From positions 1 to 40,877 of the forward strand of contig ONYP01000047.1 of assembly GCA_900322135.1 (NCBI GenBank): 40,877 bases of DNA, read 5' to 3'. The stretch is from an uncultured Prevotellaceae bacterium. GTDB taxonomy: Bacteria > Bacteroidota > Bacteroidia > Bacteroidales > Muribaculaceae. This document shows, piece by piece, positions 30,298 through 39,324 of this stretch (positions are counted from its first letter, which is position 1; the number at the start of each line of letters is the position of its first letter). Made by a program: the position numbers and the translations under genes. The notes under the pieces were generated by a model. That model did no database searches and was not told the DNA's origin. It was given only the letters and a program-made list of their open reading frames with translations.

Positions 30298-31800
30298 TCA
30301 ATATACCGGATTGTTGGTCAGGCGCAGGTATACTCCACGCCACACATGGGGCAGCAGCACACCCTGGTCATTGTAACCGCCGAACAGATAGAAGTAAGGG
30401 CAATCCCATGACATGATAGGAGCGACAATGCGTTTCGGTCCGTTGGCGGCACTACCGGCAACCGACATGTTCTCGTAGTTTACAAACGCTTGTGCGCCAT
30501 AGAACTCGGGCATGTGGCTGGGCTGGGCTACCGTCGAATCCCCGACCGTCCAGGTGACTCCCTGGGTGTTGGACAGGTAAATCGAACTGTTGAGGCTGCC
30601 GTCGGAAAGCTTGCCACCCATGACATACAATGTTGACTGGCAGCTGTAACGGCGGACGCCCGTAACGGGACGGTAGGTATAGTAGGCAAACAGCGTGGCA
30701 TCGGTCAAGGCCGGCATAGCCGTGCTGTGGATGTTGTTGATCTTGCCCCAACGGGTGCCGTCATACCCCCAGACATCACTCAGCGCTTGGCCGCCACTGT
30801 CCACGCCACCCACAAGCAGTGCCTGCTGGGATAAAGTCCACTCGTTGATGGTCTGCATCAATTCCGAGGAATGGGCAATGGGGAACCCGTCCTCAATCTC
30901 GGTCGGGACAAAGTCGTCGGTACGGGGATACTCGTCATGATAATAACTGCCAGCATCGCCCATCACACCCAGCACTCGGTCTTCGTAGGCTCCCAACAGG
31001 CTGTGCCACAACACACCGCACGAGGTCCACTCGGTGCCATCGGCCGAGGTGAAAAGCTCGCCATCGGTGTCAAGCATATACAAGGCCGACGGGGTGGCCA
31101 CCAGCGTCTGCACCTGAGGCTCAAACGGCACATTCACCGTCTGGCTGTCCCAATTGCCCTGGTTGGGGGAGGTTGCTGTCAACATCTTGCACTGGTTGCC
31201 GTCATAGGTCAGGATGCGGTACACATCGCCCTGCTTCACGGCCTTGTGACCCTTGAGGTTGCTCTCATAACCAGGCAGGTCACGGCGCCACGACATGGGT
31301 ATGACCAGCGAGTCGGGGTTCACATGGTGAACGAGGATTTTGATTTCATAGTCCTTGACCTGGCTCTCATCGCCCGAGGTTACCGTCAGCACGGTTTTGC
31401 CTGTGAAGTCAAGACTCTGGGTCATCATTTTAGCATAATTGATGGTCGTGTCGGCCTGCTCTGTGGCTCCGGTGATGGTAAAGACGGCTGAGCGGACCGT
31501 GTTCAGGAACTCAACATTCACCTTCAAGGCGCTGATGTCGGTGCCCTTAGGCAGCGAGTCGGCATTATAAATCAAACCGTTATCATAGTCGATGGTGAAA
31601 TGCACCGAGTCCAGGCTGGCAAGCACTTCGGCATCAGGCTGCAGCGAGAAACCGGTCACGAGTGTAGTCTGTTCACTGTCGCTATAGGAGTAGACGCTGT
31701 CGTCATCTTTGTCATCATGGTTACATGCGACAAGCGCAGGAAGCGACAAGAGCATAACTGCCATTGCCAGCACAAGGTATAATGAAGCTTTATTTGTCAT
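30298..31800 (-). CDS. DUF6242-type lipoprotein
   Basis: The 500-residue protein starts MTNKASLYLVLAMAVML and has a lipobox at LVACNHDD, so it should be lipidated and Asp-rich at the mature N-terminus. A beta-sandwich region (about 45-160) is followed by a propeller-like half with kelch-style blocks: ALLVGGVDSGGQALSDVWGY, STLYVMGGKLSDGSL, and at the end YFYLFGGYNDQG. This layout matches DUF6242 proteins found upstream of porG and uppS in Bacteroidales, as I recall them. Function unknown. I choose the ATG at 31800 from the signal peptide; it lies 40 bp below the promoter box. The PorG-like gene begins 5 bp after it. Confidence 0.8.
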   Translation of the reverse strand: MTNKASLYLVLAMAVMLLSLPALVACNHDDKDDDSVYSYSDSEQTTLVTGFSLQPDAEVLASLDSVHFTIDYDNGLIYNADSLPKGTDISALKVNVEFLNTVRSAVFTITGATEQADTTINYAKMMTQSLDFTGKTVLTVTSGDESQVKDYEIKILVHHVNPDSLVIPMSWRRDLPGYESNLKGHKAVKQGDVYRILTYDGNQCKMLTATSPNQGNWDSQTVNVPFEPQVQTLVATPSALYMLDTDGELFTSADGTEWTSCGVLWHSLLGAYEDRVLGVMGDAGSYYHDEYPRTDDFVPTEIEDGFPIAHSSELMQTINEWTLSQQALLVGGVDSGGQALSDVWGYDGTRWGKINNIHSTAMPALTDATLFAYYTYRPVTGVRRYSCQSTLYVMGGKLSDGSLNSSIYLSNTQGVTWTVGDSTVAQPSHMPEFYGAQAFVNYENMSVAGSAANGPKRIVAPIMSWDCPYFYLFGGYNDQGVLLPHVWRGVYLRLTNNPVY

Positions 31801-31839
31801 TATCGTTATCTTCGTAGTTCGTTCTTTTGTTACAAACGG

Positions 31840-31847
31840 CAAAATTA
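31840..31847 (-). promoter_or_regulatory. Promoter -7 box of the DUF6242-porG-uppS-bamA-ompH operon
   Basis: TAATTTTG on the minus strand, 39 bp above the start at 31800. All genes down to 24922 run in the same direction with short gaps or overlaps, so it probably drives the whole envelope operon. Confidence 0.5.
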
Positions 31848-32051
31848 CAAAAAAATTCCGTCATACACGGGATTTTTCTCAATTAATAATGTGATGAGCC
31901 TATTTTCAGCGGGTAAAATTACTATTTCAAAACCACACGGAATATACCCGTTAAAGATAATAAACGGATTTACGGTGCTTTTTACACCTTTTTAACGAAC
32001 AAGTGCCGCCATCGCATCACGCGACATCGGCCAGGTGACGGCCAGCGGCCC

Positions 32052-33098
32052 TTAATCAGCACAAGTTGCCGGTATCAAATAGATGATGGTGTTGCCGTCA
32101 ATGGCCTCACGGCTCACGACTTGCCCATCAATGACGGGCGCATCCACGCCCTTTCCCACCCTGCGCGGGCTGACCTCGACACGGGCCTCGTCCCACAAGC
32201 CAGCGTCAATCAATTCCTTCAGCACCACAGCACCGCCCTCGACCATGACGCTGGTCACGCCGCGGCGGTACAAGTCCTCGAGCCAGGAGCGGGGGCTCGA
32301 TGTGTCCATCTTGACATACTCCACCGCTCCGGCCACCTCGTTTTTCTTGCCATTATAGACGATGGTGGGAAGCGTGTCGGTAAGCAGTTTAAGGTTGCCG
32401 CCTATCGACAAGTCGCGCGACAGCACCACACGCAGCGGCGACTGTCCCGGCCAGCGGCGGGTGGTGAGCGATGGGTTGTCGACGCGGGCAGTGGCTGCGC
32501 CCACCACAATGGCATCGCACAACGCCCGCTGGCGGTGCATCAGGCACATCGTCACGGGAGTAGACATGCGCAGCGGGTTCTCGCCGGCATCAGGCGGCCG
32601 TGCGATAAAGCCGTCGGTGGTCTGGGCCCACTTGAGTTGAATCCAGGGACGCCCGGAAGTGTGTGCGGTCATGAAACGGCGGTTCAGCATGCGGCACTCT
32701 TGCTCCAGCAGGCCGACGGTAACTTCTATCCCCGCCTCACGCAGCATGGAAACGCCACGGCCCGACACCTTGACAAAGGGGTCTAGACACCCCACCACCA
32801 CACGGGGAATGCCCCGCTCGATGATCAAGCGGGCACAAGGCGGTGTCTTTCCATAATGGGAACAGGGCTCAAGCGTTACATATAGCGTACTGTCCTTGAG
32901 CAAGCTGCTATCCTTGACACTGGCAACGGCATTCACCTCGGCATGGCCCTCGCCGCACCTGCGGTGCCAGCCCTCGCCGATGACATTGCCATCGGGGCCT
33001 ACAATCACTGCACCCACCATGGGGTTGGGCGAAGCATGGCCAGCCCCCAGGCGCGCCAGCTGCAAGGCACGGCGCATATATTTCTCGTCAACAACCAT
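32052..33098 (-). CDS. ribD: Bifunctional riboflavin biosynthesis deaminase/reductase
   Basis: RibD deaminates the pyrimidine from GTP cyclohydrolase II and then reduces its ribose. The 348-residue protein has an N-terminal cytidine-deaminase-like zinc site, HAE (52-54) with PCSHYGKTPPC (78-88; C79 and C88 ligands), preceded by SPNPMVGAV. The reductase domain (about 150-345) contains QLKWAQTTDGFIA, DAIVVGAATARVDNPSLTTR and SVMVEGGAVVLKELI. Both catalytic halves are complete. It lies 108 bp downstream of prmC on the same strand. Confidence 0.95.
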   Translation of the reverse strand: MVVDEKYMRRALQLARLGAGHASPNPMVGAVIVGPDGNVIGEGWHRRCGEGHAEVNAVASVKDSSLLKDSTLYVTLEPCSHYGKTPPCARLIIERGIPRVVVGCLDPFVKVSGRGVSMLREAGIEVTVGLLEQECRMLNRRFMTAHTSGRPWIQLKWAQTTDGFIARPPDAGENPLRMSTPVTMCLMHRQRALCDAIVVGAATARVDNPSLTTRRWPGQSPLRVVLSRDLSIGGNLKLLTDTLPTIVYNGKKNEVAGAVEYVKMDTSSPRSWLEDLYRRGVTSVMVEGGAVVLKELIDAGLWDEARVEVSPRRVGKGVDAPVIDGQVVSREAIDGNTIIYLIPATCAD

Positions 33099-33120
33099 CA
33101 GTCTCCAATTATTGAAACGA

Positions 33121-33174
33121 CCAATTACGCTAATTACACTAATGATTATCCAACAAATTAATCAGCTTAATTTG
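33121..33174 (+). repeat. Degenerate period-9 array between ribD and prmC
   Basis: Units such as CCAATTACG, CTAATTACA, CTAATGATT, then ATTAATCAG and CTTAATTTG recur every 9 bp. It is weaker than the other arrays. Confidence 0.45.
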
Positions 33175-33206
33175 TAAAACTCGTTGCGTATTATTCGTTG
33201 TCACGG

Positions 33207-34049
33207 CTACTTGATAACAGCGGCAGCAAAGCGTACCTTGCCATAACTGTCCTCGATGATACGCACCTCATCAAAGCCGCTATCCTCAAGCAAACGCCTC
33301 ATCTCGTTGCCAAAGCGCTGATTGATTTCGAGATACAGGTGCCCGCCGCGCTCCAGCGACTGGGCGGCATAGGGCACTATCGCCTTATAGAAAAGCAATG
33401 GGTCGTTGTCAGGCACAAACAATGCTTGACCAGGCTCGTAATCCAGCACATTGCGCTCCATGGCCTCCCGTTCACTCCAGCACACATAGGGCGGATTGCT
33501 CACGATGATGTCATAACGGGCAGGTGGCTGCGGTGACAGTATATCACTCTCAAAAAAGCGCGCCTTGACCTTGAGTGCCGCTGCATTTTCCCTTGCCACC
33601 GCCAGCGCATCACGCGACACATCAAGCGCGTCGACCTGGGCAAACTTCAACGCCCTGGCCAGCGAAATGGCAATGCAGCCGCTGCCGGTGCCGATGTCTA
33701 GGACCCGCAGGTCGCTGTCCGGATTCTCATCGACAATCAGGTCAACGAGTTGCTCGGTCTCAGGGCGAGGGATGAGTACAACGGGGGTCACCTTGAAGCG
33801 GTGGCCGTGGAAACGGGCGCTGCCTACGATGTACTGCAACGGCTCGTGCCGCTGCAACCGGGCAATGATGTCGGCGATGCGCTGCGGTGCGAAATCAGGC
33901 AATTCACTATCCTGGCGCAGTGCGACATCCACTGGGTCATAGTTAAACACATCCTCGCAGATGATACGAATCATCGCCTGCGCTTCGCCGGGCTCACAGA
34001 TTCCTGCCAAGCCATTCTTGAGTTGTTCTATCGCTTCTTTAAGTATCAT
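33207..34049 (-). CDS. prmC: Peptide chain release factor N5-glutamine methyltransferase
   Basis: PrmC methylates the GGQ glutamine of release factors RF1 and RF2 using S-adenosylmethionine. The 280-residue protein has a helical N-terminal domain ending with PLQYIVGSARFHGHRFKV, then VLIPRPETEQLVD, the SAM motif VLDIGTGSGCIAISLA (about 116-131) and the catalytic NPPY (185-188 in IIVSNPPYVCWSE). The ATG at 34049 is only 4 bp below a TAAATTTG box, so the mRNA is probably leaderless. It is divergent from the cytochrome bd operon. Confidence 0.95.
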   Translation of the reverse strand: MILKEAIEQLKNGLAGICEPGEAQAMIRIICEDVFNYDPVDVALRQDSELPDFAPQRIADIIARLQRHEPLQYIVGSARFHGHRFKVTPVVLIPRPETEQLVDLIVDENPDSDLRVLDIGTGSGCIAISLARALKFAQVDALDVSRDALAVARENAAALKVKARFFESDILSPQPPARYDIIVSNPPYVCWSEREAMERNVLDYEPGQALFVPDNDPLLFYKAIVPYAAQSLERGGHLYLEINQRFGNEMRRLLEDSGFDEVRIIEDSYGKVRFAAAVIK

Positions 34050-34053
34050 GCTA

Positions 34054-34061
34054 CAAATTTA
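34054..34061 (-). promoter_or_regulatory. Promoter -7 box of prmC-ribD
   Basis: TAAATTTG on the minus strand, 4 bp before the ATG at 34049, which places the transcription start essentially at the start codon. Confidence 0.4.
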
Positions 34062-34165
34062 GATATTATTCCCGAACTACAAGTCAGCGAATTAACGGAA
34101 TTCTCATATTATTTTTGATTGATGATAGATATTTTCATTTTTTAGGCCAAAAAATGGTCAATTGT

Positions 34166-34196
34166 TTTGGAAATTTAATTTTTTTCACTAATTTTG
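34166..34196 (+). promoter_or_regulatory. Promoter of the cytochrome bd operon
   Basis: TTTG (34166-34169), 19-bp spacer, TAATTTTG (34189-34196), about 30 bp above the DUF4492 start. It is one of the best promoter matches in the window. Confidence 0.7.
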
Positions 34197-34227
34197 TCAA
34201 TTCGTTAACATTAATCCTCTTTATGCC

Positions 34228-34494
34228 ATGAGCGAGAACCAAGACATCAATCGTGGATTCTGGTCGCGCGTTTTCCATTTGTACTACGATGGATTCCGCA
34301 GCATGACTGTGGGCAAGACGCTATGGTTCATCATCGGTATTAAGCTGTTCATTTTTTTCTTCGTCCTCAAGTTTCTCTTCTTCCCTGATTTCCTGAGCAC
34401 CAAGTGTGACACCAATCAGGAGAAGGCCGAGTATGTCAGGCAACAGTTGACCGGCAACCAGGAGCCTGTGGACGCTGACCACGCTGACGACTAA
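34228..34494 (+). CDS. DUF4492 small membrane protein of the cytochrome bd operon
   Basis: The 88-residue protein has an amphipathic start (NRGFWSRVFHLYYDGFRSMT), one membrane helix (about 32-52) and an acidic C-terminal tail. It belongs to DUF4492, which in Bacteroidota lies just upstream of cydA. By position and size it resembles the small bd-oxidase subunit CydX of Proteobacteria, although the sequences are unrelated; an accessory-subunit role is inference. It lies 29 bp before cydA in the same operon. Confidence 0.85.
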   Translation: MSENQDINRGFWSRVFHLYYDGFRSMTVGKTLWFIIGIKLFIFFFVLKFLFFPDFLSTKCDTNQEKAEYVRQQLTGNQEPVDADHADD

Positions 34495-34523
34495 AAACTT
34501 ACACAACCAAAAACCGAATAAGT

Positions 34524-36101
34524 ATGGAAGAATTAATCAATGTTGTTGACTGGTCGAGGGCGCAATTCGCACTGACGGCCATATACCATTGGCTGTTCGT
34601 GCCATTGACGCTGGGCCTGGGTATCATCGTCGCCGTGATGGAAACGATATACCTGAAGACCAAGAGCGAGAAGTGGCTCGCGACAACCAAGTTCTGGATG
34701 ACCATCTTCGGGGTGAACTTCGCCATCGGCGTTGCCACGGGCATCATTCTGGAGTTTGAGTTCGGCACCAACTGGTCCAACTACAGCTGGTTTGTGGGCG
34801 ACATCTTCGGCGCTCCGCTGGCAGTGGAGGGCATCCTGGCCTTCTTTATGGAATCGACATTCATCGCTGTGATGTTCTTCGGGTGGAAGAAGGTGAGTCC
34901 CAAGTTCCACCTTGCAGCCACATGGCTCACTGCCATCGGTGCAAGCCTGTCGGCGTTGTGGATCCTTGTAGCCAATGCGTGGATGCAGTATCCCACGGGC
35001 TGCGAATTCAACCCCGAGACAATGCGCAACGAGATGACGAGTTTTGCCGCCGTGGCGCTCTCGCCGATGGCGATGAGCAAGTTTTTCCACACGGTGCTCA
35101 GTGCGTGGGCATTAGGCGGCGTGTTCGTGTGCGGCGTGTGTGGCTGGATGATGCTCAAGAAGCGCAACATGGACCACTGCTGGCGCAGCCTCAAGGTGGG
35201 CGCCTGGGTGGGTGCCATCGGCATCGTGTTGACGATGATTACCGGCGACACGAGCGCTGTGACCGTCGCCAAGTACCAGCCCATGAAACTGGCTGCGATG
35301 GAGGGCCTGTACAAGGGCGACCAGGGTCAGTCGATTGTGGCATTCGGTATCCTGAACCCGTCTAAGCAGGCCTTTGACGACCAGGACCCCTATCTGTTTG
35401 ACATCAGCATCCCCAAGGGGCTTTCGTTCCTGGCCACCCATGATTTCGATGCCTTTGTCCCCGGCATCGAGGACATCATCAACGGTGTGAGTTATGACAG
35501 CGAGGGCAACGCGGTGAACACCATCCCGTATGCCGAGCGCATGGAGCGCGGAAAGCAGTTGCAGGAACTGCTCTCGCAGTACAGTGCACCTAATAACAGT
35601 GGCAACATGTTGATGCGTGACAGTATCCAAAGCATCCTCAACACCGATTTCAAGCACTTCGGCTACGGCTACCTTGAACGCCCCGAGGAGGCCATCCCCA
35701 ATGTGCCCTTGACGTTCTACACCTTCCACTTCATGGTGACCGTGGGCGGTTACTTGCTACTTTTCCTGTTGTTGGCCCTGTTGTTTGTCTACAAGCCCAA
35801 CATCCTGGACAAGGCAAAATGGAGCAAGTGGTGGTACCGCCTTGCCATCATCACCGTGCCGCTGACCTACTTGTGCAGCGCCAGCGGATGGATTGTCGCC
35901 GAGGTGGGACGTCAGCCCTGGACCATTCAGGACTTGATGCCCAACAAGGTGGCCATCAGCGACCTGAGCGCCGGCTACGTGCAGGTGACCTTCTGGATCT
36001 TTGCCGTAATTTTCACGGCCTTACTGATTGCCGACATCAGCATCATCTGCAAGCAGATTTCCAAGAAGTCACAGACCGATTTAGACACCGTTAATGATTA
36101 A
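34524..36101 (+). CDS. cydA: Cytochrome bd ubiquinol oxidase subunit I
   Basis: CydA carries the quinol site and hemes b558, b595 and d of the bd oxidase, which reduces O2 to water with high affinity. The 525-residue membrane protein shows FALTAIYHWLFVPLTLG with heme ligand H22, SKFFHTVLSAWALGG with H189, YTFHFMVTVGGYLL with the axial methionine, and AEVGRQPWTIQDLMPN, the GRQPW hallmark. The periplasmic region between them is long (about 255-390). It gives a gut anaerobe tolerance of and use of nanomolar O2. It is followed by cydB. Confidence 0.96.
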   Translation: MEELINVVDWSRAQFALTAIYHWLFVPLTLGLGIIVAVMETIYLKTKSEKWLATTKFWMTIFGVNFAIGVATGIILEFEFGTNWSNYSWFVGDIFGAPLAVEGILAFFMESTFIAVMFFGWKKVSPKFHLAATWLTAIGASLSALWILVANAWMQYPTGCEFNPETMRNEMTSFAAVALSPMAMSKFFHTVLSAWALGGVFVCGVCGWMMLKKRNMDHCWRSLKVGAWVGAIGIVLTMITGDTSAVTVAKYQPMKLAAMEGLYKGDQGQSIVAFGILNPSKQAFDDQDPYLFDISIPKGLSFLATHDFDAFVPGIEDIINGVSYDSEGNAVNTIPYAERMERGKQLQELLSQYSAPNNSGNMLMRDSIQSILNTDFKHFGYGYLERPEEAIPNVPLTFYTFHFMVTVGGYLLLFLLLALLFVYKPNILDKAKWSKWWYRLAIITVPLTYLCSASGWIVAEVGRQPWTIQDLMPNKVAISDLSAGYVQVTFWIFAVIFTALLIADISIICKQISKKSQTDLDTVND

Positions 36102-36105
36102 AAGC

Positions 36106-36112
36106 AAGGAGG
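36106..36112 (+). promoter_or_regulatory. Strong Shine-Dalgarno sequence before cydB
   Basis: AAGGAGG lies 9 bp before the cydB ATG (36122). Such sites are rare in Bacteroidota, and most other genes in this window lack one. Confidence 0.7.
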
Positions 36113-36121
36113 ACCCAAGAT

Positions 36122-37276
36122 ATGACAACATATAATCTTTTACAGAATTACTGGTGGCTCATCATTTCGGTGCTGGGCGCATTGCTGGTGTTCCTGCTCA
36201 TGGTGCAGGGAGGCCAGTCGATGCTCATCCATTACACCAAGCCCGACAAGCGCGCGTTGCTCATCAACTCGATGGGCCGCAAGTGGGAGTTGACCTACAC
36301 GACCTTGGTAACCTTTGGCGGCGCTTTCTTCGCTTCGTTCCCGCTGTTCTACAGCACGAGTTTCGGTGGTGCATACTGGCTCTGGATGCTCATCCTGTTC
36401 AGTTTCGTCATCCAAGCCATCAGTTATGAATATCGCTCCAAGCCAGGCAACATCTATGGCTCACGCTTTTATGACACGCTGCTGCTCATCAACGGCATCG
36501 TGGGCCCAGTCCTGCTGGGCGTGGCAGTTGCCACGATGTTCTTCGGTGCAGAATTCACGGTCGTCAAGAGCAACATCCTCAACATGGATGGCCAGTCTAT
36601 CATTTCTCAGTGGGGACCCAAGCATGGCTTGGAGGCCATCGCTAACTGGAAGTGCCTGCTGTTCGGCGTGATGGTGTTCTTCCTGGCCCGCACGCTGGCG
36701 TCACTCTACTTCATCAACAACATCAACGATGACGAGGTCAATGCCAGCCAGCGCCACCTGCTGCTCATCAATGCGGGAGTGTTCGTGCCATTGTTCATAG
36801 CCGTCGTGGTGGTAATACTCACTTCGCCCGGCATGGGACAGGACTGTGACGCCAACGGCAATATGAAGTGGATGTGGATACCCTATAAGTACCTGCATAA
36901 CTACTTGACGATGTGGTGGGCGCTTGTGATTATGCTCATCGGCGTCGGTATGGTACTTTACGGCATCGGAAAGACATTGATGAAGGGCGACTACAAGTGC
37001 GGCATCTGGCCTGCAGGCATCGGCACAGTACTGGTGGTGATGACACTCTTCTGGGTGGTGGGCTACAACGACACCGCCTACCTGCCCTCGCTGCTCGACG
37101 TGAAGAGTTCGCTCACCCTGCGCAACAGTTCATCGAGCGAGTTCACCCTCAAGGTGATGAGCGTCGTGAGCATTCTCGTGCCCTTCGTGTTGGCCTACAT
37201 CGCCTACTGCTGGTACAAGATGGACCACCGCAAACTCACCAGCGACGAACTCGACAACACCGATCACAAGTATTAA
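36122..37276 (+). CDS. cydB: Cytochrome bd ubiquinol oxidase subunit II
   Basis: CydB is the structural partner of CydA. The 384-residue protein has about nine membrane helices and starts TYNLLQNYWWLIISVLGALLVFLLMVQGG-like (first 34 residues). YRSKPGNIYGSRFYDTLL and GYNDTAYLPSLLDVKSS are the conserved loop elements. It is separated from cydA by 20 bp containing a strong ribosome-binding site. The operon ends at the terminator beyond 37297. Confidence 0.95.
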   Translation: MTTYNLLQNYWWLIISVLGALLVFLLMVQGGQSMLIHYTKPDKRALLINSMGRKWELTYTTLVTFGGAFFASFPLFYSTSFGGAYWLWMLILFSFVIQAISYEYRSKPGNIYGSRFYDTLLLINGIVGPVLLGVAVATMFFGAEFTVVKSNILNMDGQSIISQWGPKHGLEAIANWKCLLFGVMVFFLARTLASLYFINNINDDEVNASQRHLLLINAGVFVPLFIAVVVVILTSPGMGQDCDANGNMKWMWIPYKYLHNYLTMWWALVIMLIGVGMVLYGIGKTLMKGDYKCGIWPAGIGTVLVVMTLFWVVGYNDTAYLPSLLDVKSSLTLRNSSSSEFTLKVMSVVSILVPFVLAYIAYCWYKMDHRKLTSDELDNTDHKY

Positions 37277-37296
37277 CCTGGACTTTAAGTAAAATC

Positions 37297-37341
37297 ATTA
37301 GTGGCATCCACTGCATGGTGGATGCCACTAATAGTTTTGTT
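37297..37341 (+). terminator. Terminator of the cytochrome bd operon
   Basis: ATTAGTGGCATCCAC (37297-37311) pairs perfectly over 15 bp with 37318-37332 around a 6-nt loop and is followed by AGTTTTGTTT. Confidence 0.85.
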
Positions 37342-37427
37342 TGATGTCTCCAAGGGCTTATCGGGTATTTGCGACACCCCGCCCCTCCATCAATACAAAT
37401 ATCAAGATGATCTCTTTTATACGAGAA

Positions 37428-38012
37428 TCAATGTTTCATCACGTCCTCATAACGTGCCCATTCAAATTCATGGAATTCAGTTGATTTAAGTTCTTGGCCT
37501 TCGGGAGATGCGAGCCAAGCCGTCCCCTCCTTTGACGCCATCCATTCCTTTCCTTGATTCGTGCCCAACCATTCCAGTCCTTCTTCTGACATCAGCCAGC
37601 CGGGAGTTGATAGTTTCCCCCGCAAATAATTTTCTTCCATCCAATGATTTGACTCGGCATGGACTGAGTATTTTTTGTCCTCCATACGCAACCTCATGAT
37701 ATGCAACGATTGATCTTTTATAACCGTGTCAATAAAGGCATCGACAATGATGCGTCTGTCAACTATATTACCACAATTATCGTCCATATCATCCTTCAAC
37801 AAGATGGTGTCACCGTTCATTTCCCATGTCATGTCAGAGAGACCCAGGATCGCAGTATTTCCTTGTTGGCCTGTACCATCTTCATTAAAGACATACTCAT
37901 TGTACATTTGGTCCACCCAATGACCGACCACTTTTTCACGTGTTGAACGCTGCACACATGATACACACAGTACCGTTACTGTTACTAATGTAATTACAAG
38001 AAACTTCTTCAT
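37428..38012 (-). CDS. Small lipoprotein with C-terminal nonapeptide repeats
   Basis: The 194-residue protein starts with a lipoprotein-like signal peptide (MKKFLVITLVTVTVLCVSC, probable lipidation at C19). Residues 28-110 have a lipocalin-like beta pattern (VVGHWVDQMYNEYVFNEDG, then MTWEMNGDTILLKD). Residues 139-174 hold four tandem 9-residue repeats: WLMSEEGLE, WLGTNQGKE, WMASKEGTA, WLASPEGQE. I do not recognise a named family for the repeat. It is monocistronic, with a promoter box at 38057-38050. No functional partner is adjacent. Confidence 0.8.
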   Translation of the reverse strand: MKKFLVITLVTVTVLCVSCVQRSTREKVVGHWVDQMYNEYVFNEDGTGQQGNTAILGLSDMTWEMNGDTILLKDDMDDNCGNIVDRRIIVDAFIDTVIKDQSLHIMRLRMEDKKYSVHAESNHWMEENYLRGKLSTPGWLMSEEGLEWLGTNQGKEWMASKEGTAWLASPEGQELKSTEFHEFEWARYEDVMKH

Positions 38013-38049
38013 CGTTTAAACATTATAAGATTCTAAAAGATATCTGGTG

Positions 38050-38057
38050 CAAATATA
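38050..38057 (-). promoter_or_regulatory. Promoter -7 box of the nonapeptide-repeat lipoprotein
   Basis: TATATTTG on the minus strand, 37 bp above the start codon. Confidence 0.45.
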
Positions 38058-38152
38058 ATTCTTTTTTGCTAATATGCTGGCGATTTTTGCTTTTATCCTC
38101 TTCATCGCATCAGTTTTTGGGGTTTCATTATTCTGAACTGTTTTCACCATTG

Positions 38153-38183
38153 TTGTAAATGTTGCCCGAATTGTTTACCTTTG
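38153..38183 (+). promoter_or_regulatory. Promoter of the DUF2027/Smr gene
   Basis: TTG (38153-38155), 20-bp spacer, TACCTTTG (38176-38183), 25 bp above the ATG at 38209. Confidence 0.6.
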
Positions 38184-38208
38184 TCGCCTAATAAACTACA
38201 ATGGAATC

Positions 38209-39285
38209 ATGAATGTAAAAGTTAACGATATCGTGCGCTTCCTCAATGATGTGGGAGGAGGCAGAGTTTCCAGGATTGACGGCAAGACCGTCTATGTGGA
38301 GGACGAGGACGGCTTTGAGCGCCCCGCGCTGGAGCGCGACCTGGTGGTCGTGGGGCAGGCGGGTACCAAGGCATCGGCCTATGACCGCCCGCTGGACATT
38401 CGCACCCGCCAGGTGGAGCCCGACAAACCCGCTCCCAGGCCGCAACCCGCTCCAGAGCCCGTCCTGCCCATCGAGGAGACCCCCGAGGGCGAGGTGCTCA
38501 ACATCGTGCTGGGCTATGAAGCACGCGAAATCAAGCACTTGAACACCACCACCTTCTATGCGTCGCTGATCAACGACTCGAACTACTTCCTGTATTTCAC
38601 CTACATGACGCGCGGCGACGGTGACGGCGAGTGGGTAACCCGCTACCACGGCATTGTCGAGCCCAATATCCAGTTACAACTCGAGGAGTTCGGTCACGAC
38701 GACCTGAACGACATGACACACATCGCCGTGCAGTATGTCGCCTTCAAGCAGGGCAAGGGCTTCAAGTTGAAGAATCCCGCCCTCGTTGAGCAGCGCCTCG
38801 ATGTGACCAAGTTCTACAAGATGCACTGTTTCCATGAGAATCCCTACTTTGAAGTGCCCGTCATCGCCATCGAGATTGTCACCAATGACCGTCCCGCACG
38901 ACAGATGCGCATCGACAGCGGCGAACTGGAGCGTGCCATGAAGGAGAAAAAACGCATGGACCGTCCGCAGCGCAAGCCCGTGCAAAAGAAGACCGACAAC
39001 AACGGCATCATCGTGCAGGACCTGCACATCTCCTCGCTGATGGATAACCTGAACGGCATGACGCCCGGTGCCATCCTCGAGTACCAGATGGACAAGTTCC
39101 GCGAGGTGATGGATGCCAACATCAACAAGCACGGCCAGCGCATCGTCTTCATTCACGGTAAGGGCGAGGGCAAACTGCGCCAGCACCTGCTGAGCGAACT
39201 CAAGCGCCGCTACCCGCGCTGCACCGCCCAGGACGCCAGTTTCCGCGAGTACGGCTTCGGCGCCACCCAGGTGACTATTCACTGA
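38209..39285 (+). CDS. DUF2027 and Smr domain protein
   Basis: The 358-residue protein starts MNVKVNDIVRFLNDVGGGRV, a small beta domain typical of DUF2027 proteins (SH3-like). A Pro-rich linker (about 65-90) and a central beta domain (about 95-235) follow. The C-terminal Smr domain (about 275-358) has VQDLHISSLMDN and the nuclease-motif-like FIHGKGEGKLRQHLLSEL (HGKGEG). Smr domains, as in MutS2, bind or nick branched DNA or act on RNA in ribosome rescue. The role of the DUF2027 group is unknown. It converges on the metalloprotease gene. Confidence 0.9.
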   Translation: MNVKVNDIVRFLNDVGGGRVSRIDGKTVYVEDEDGFERPALERDLVVVGQAGTKASAYDRPLDIRTRQVEPDKPAPRPQPAPEPVLPIEETPEGEVLNIVLGYEAREIKHLNTTTFYASLINDSNYFLYFTYMTRGDGDGEWVTRYHGIVEPNIQLQLEEFGHDDLNDMTHIAVQYVAFKQGKGFKLKNPALVEQRLDVTKFYKMHCFHENPYFEVPVIAIEIVTNDRPARQMRIDSGELERAMKEKKRMDRPQRKPVQKKTDNNGIIVQDLHISSLMDNLNGMTPGAILEYQMDKFREVMDANINKHGQRIVFIHGKGEGKLRQHLLSELKRRYPRCTAQDASFREYGFGATQVTIH

Positions 39286-39324
39286 CGCACACTTCACGAC
39301 AACACGGATAAAGGGAAAACAATA

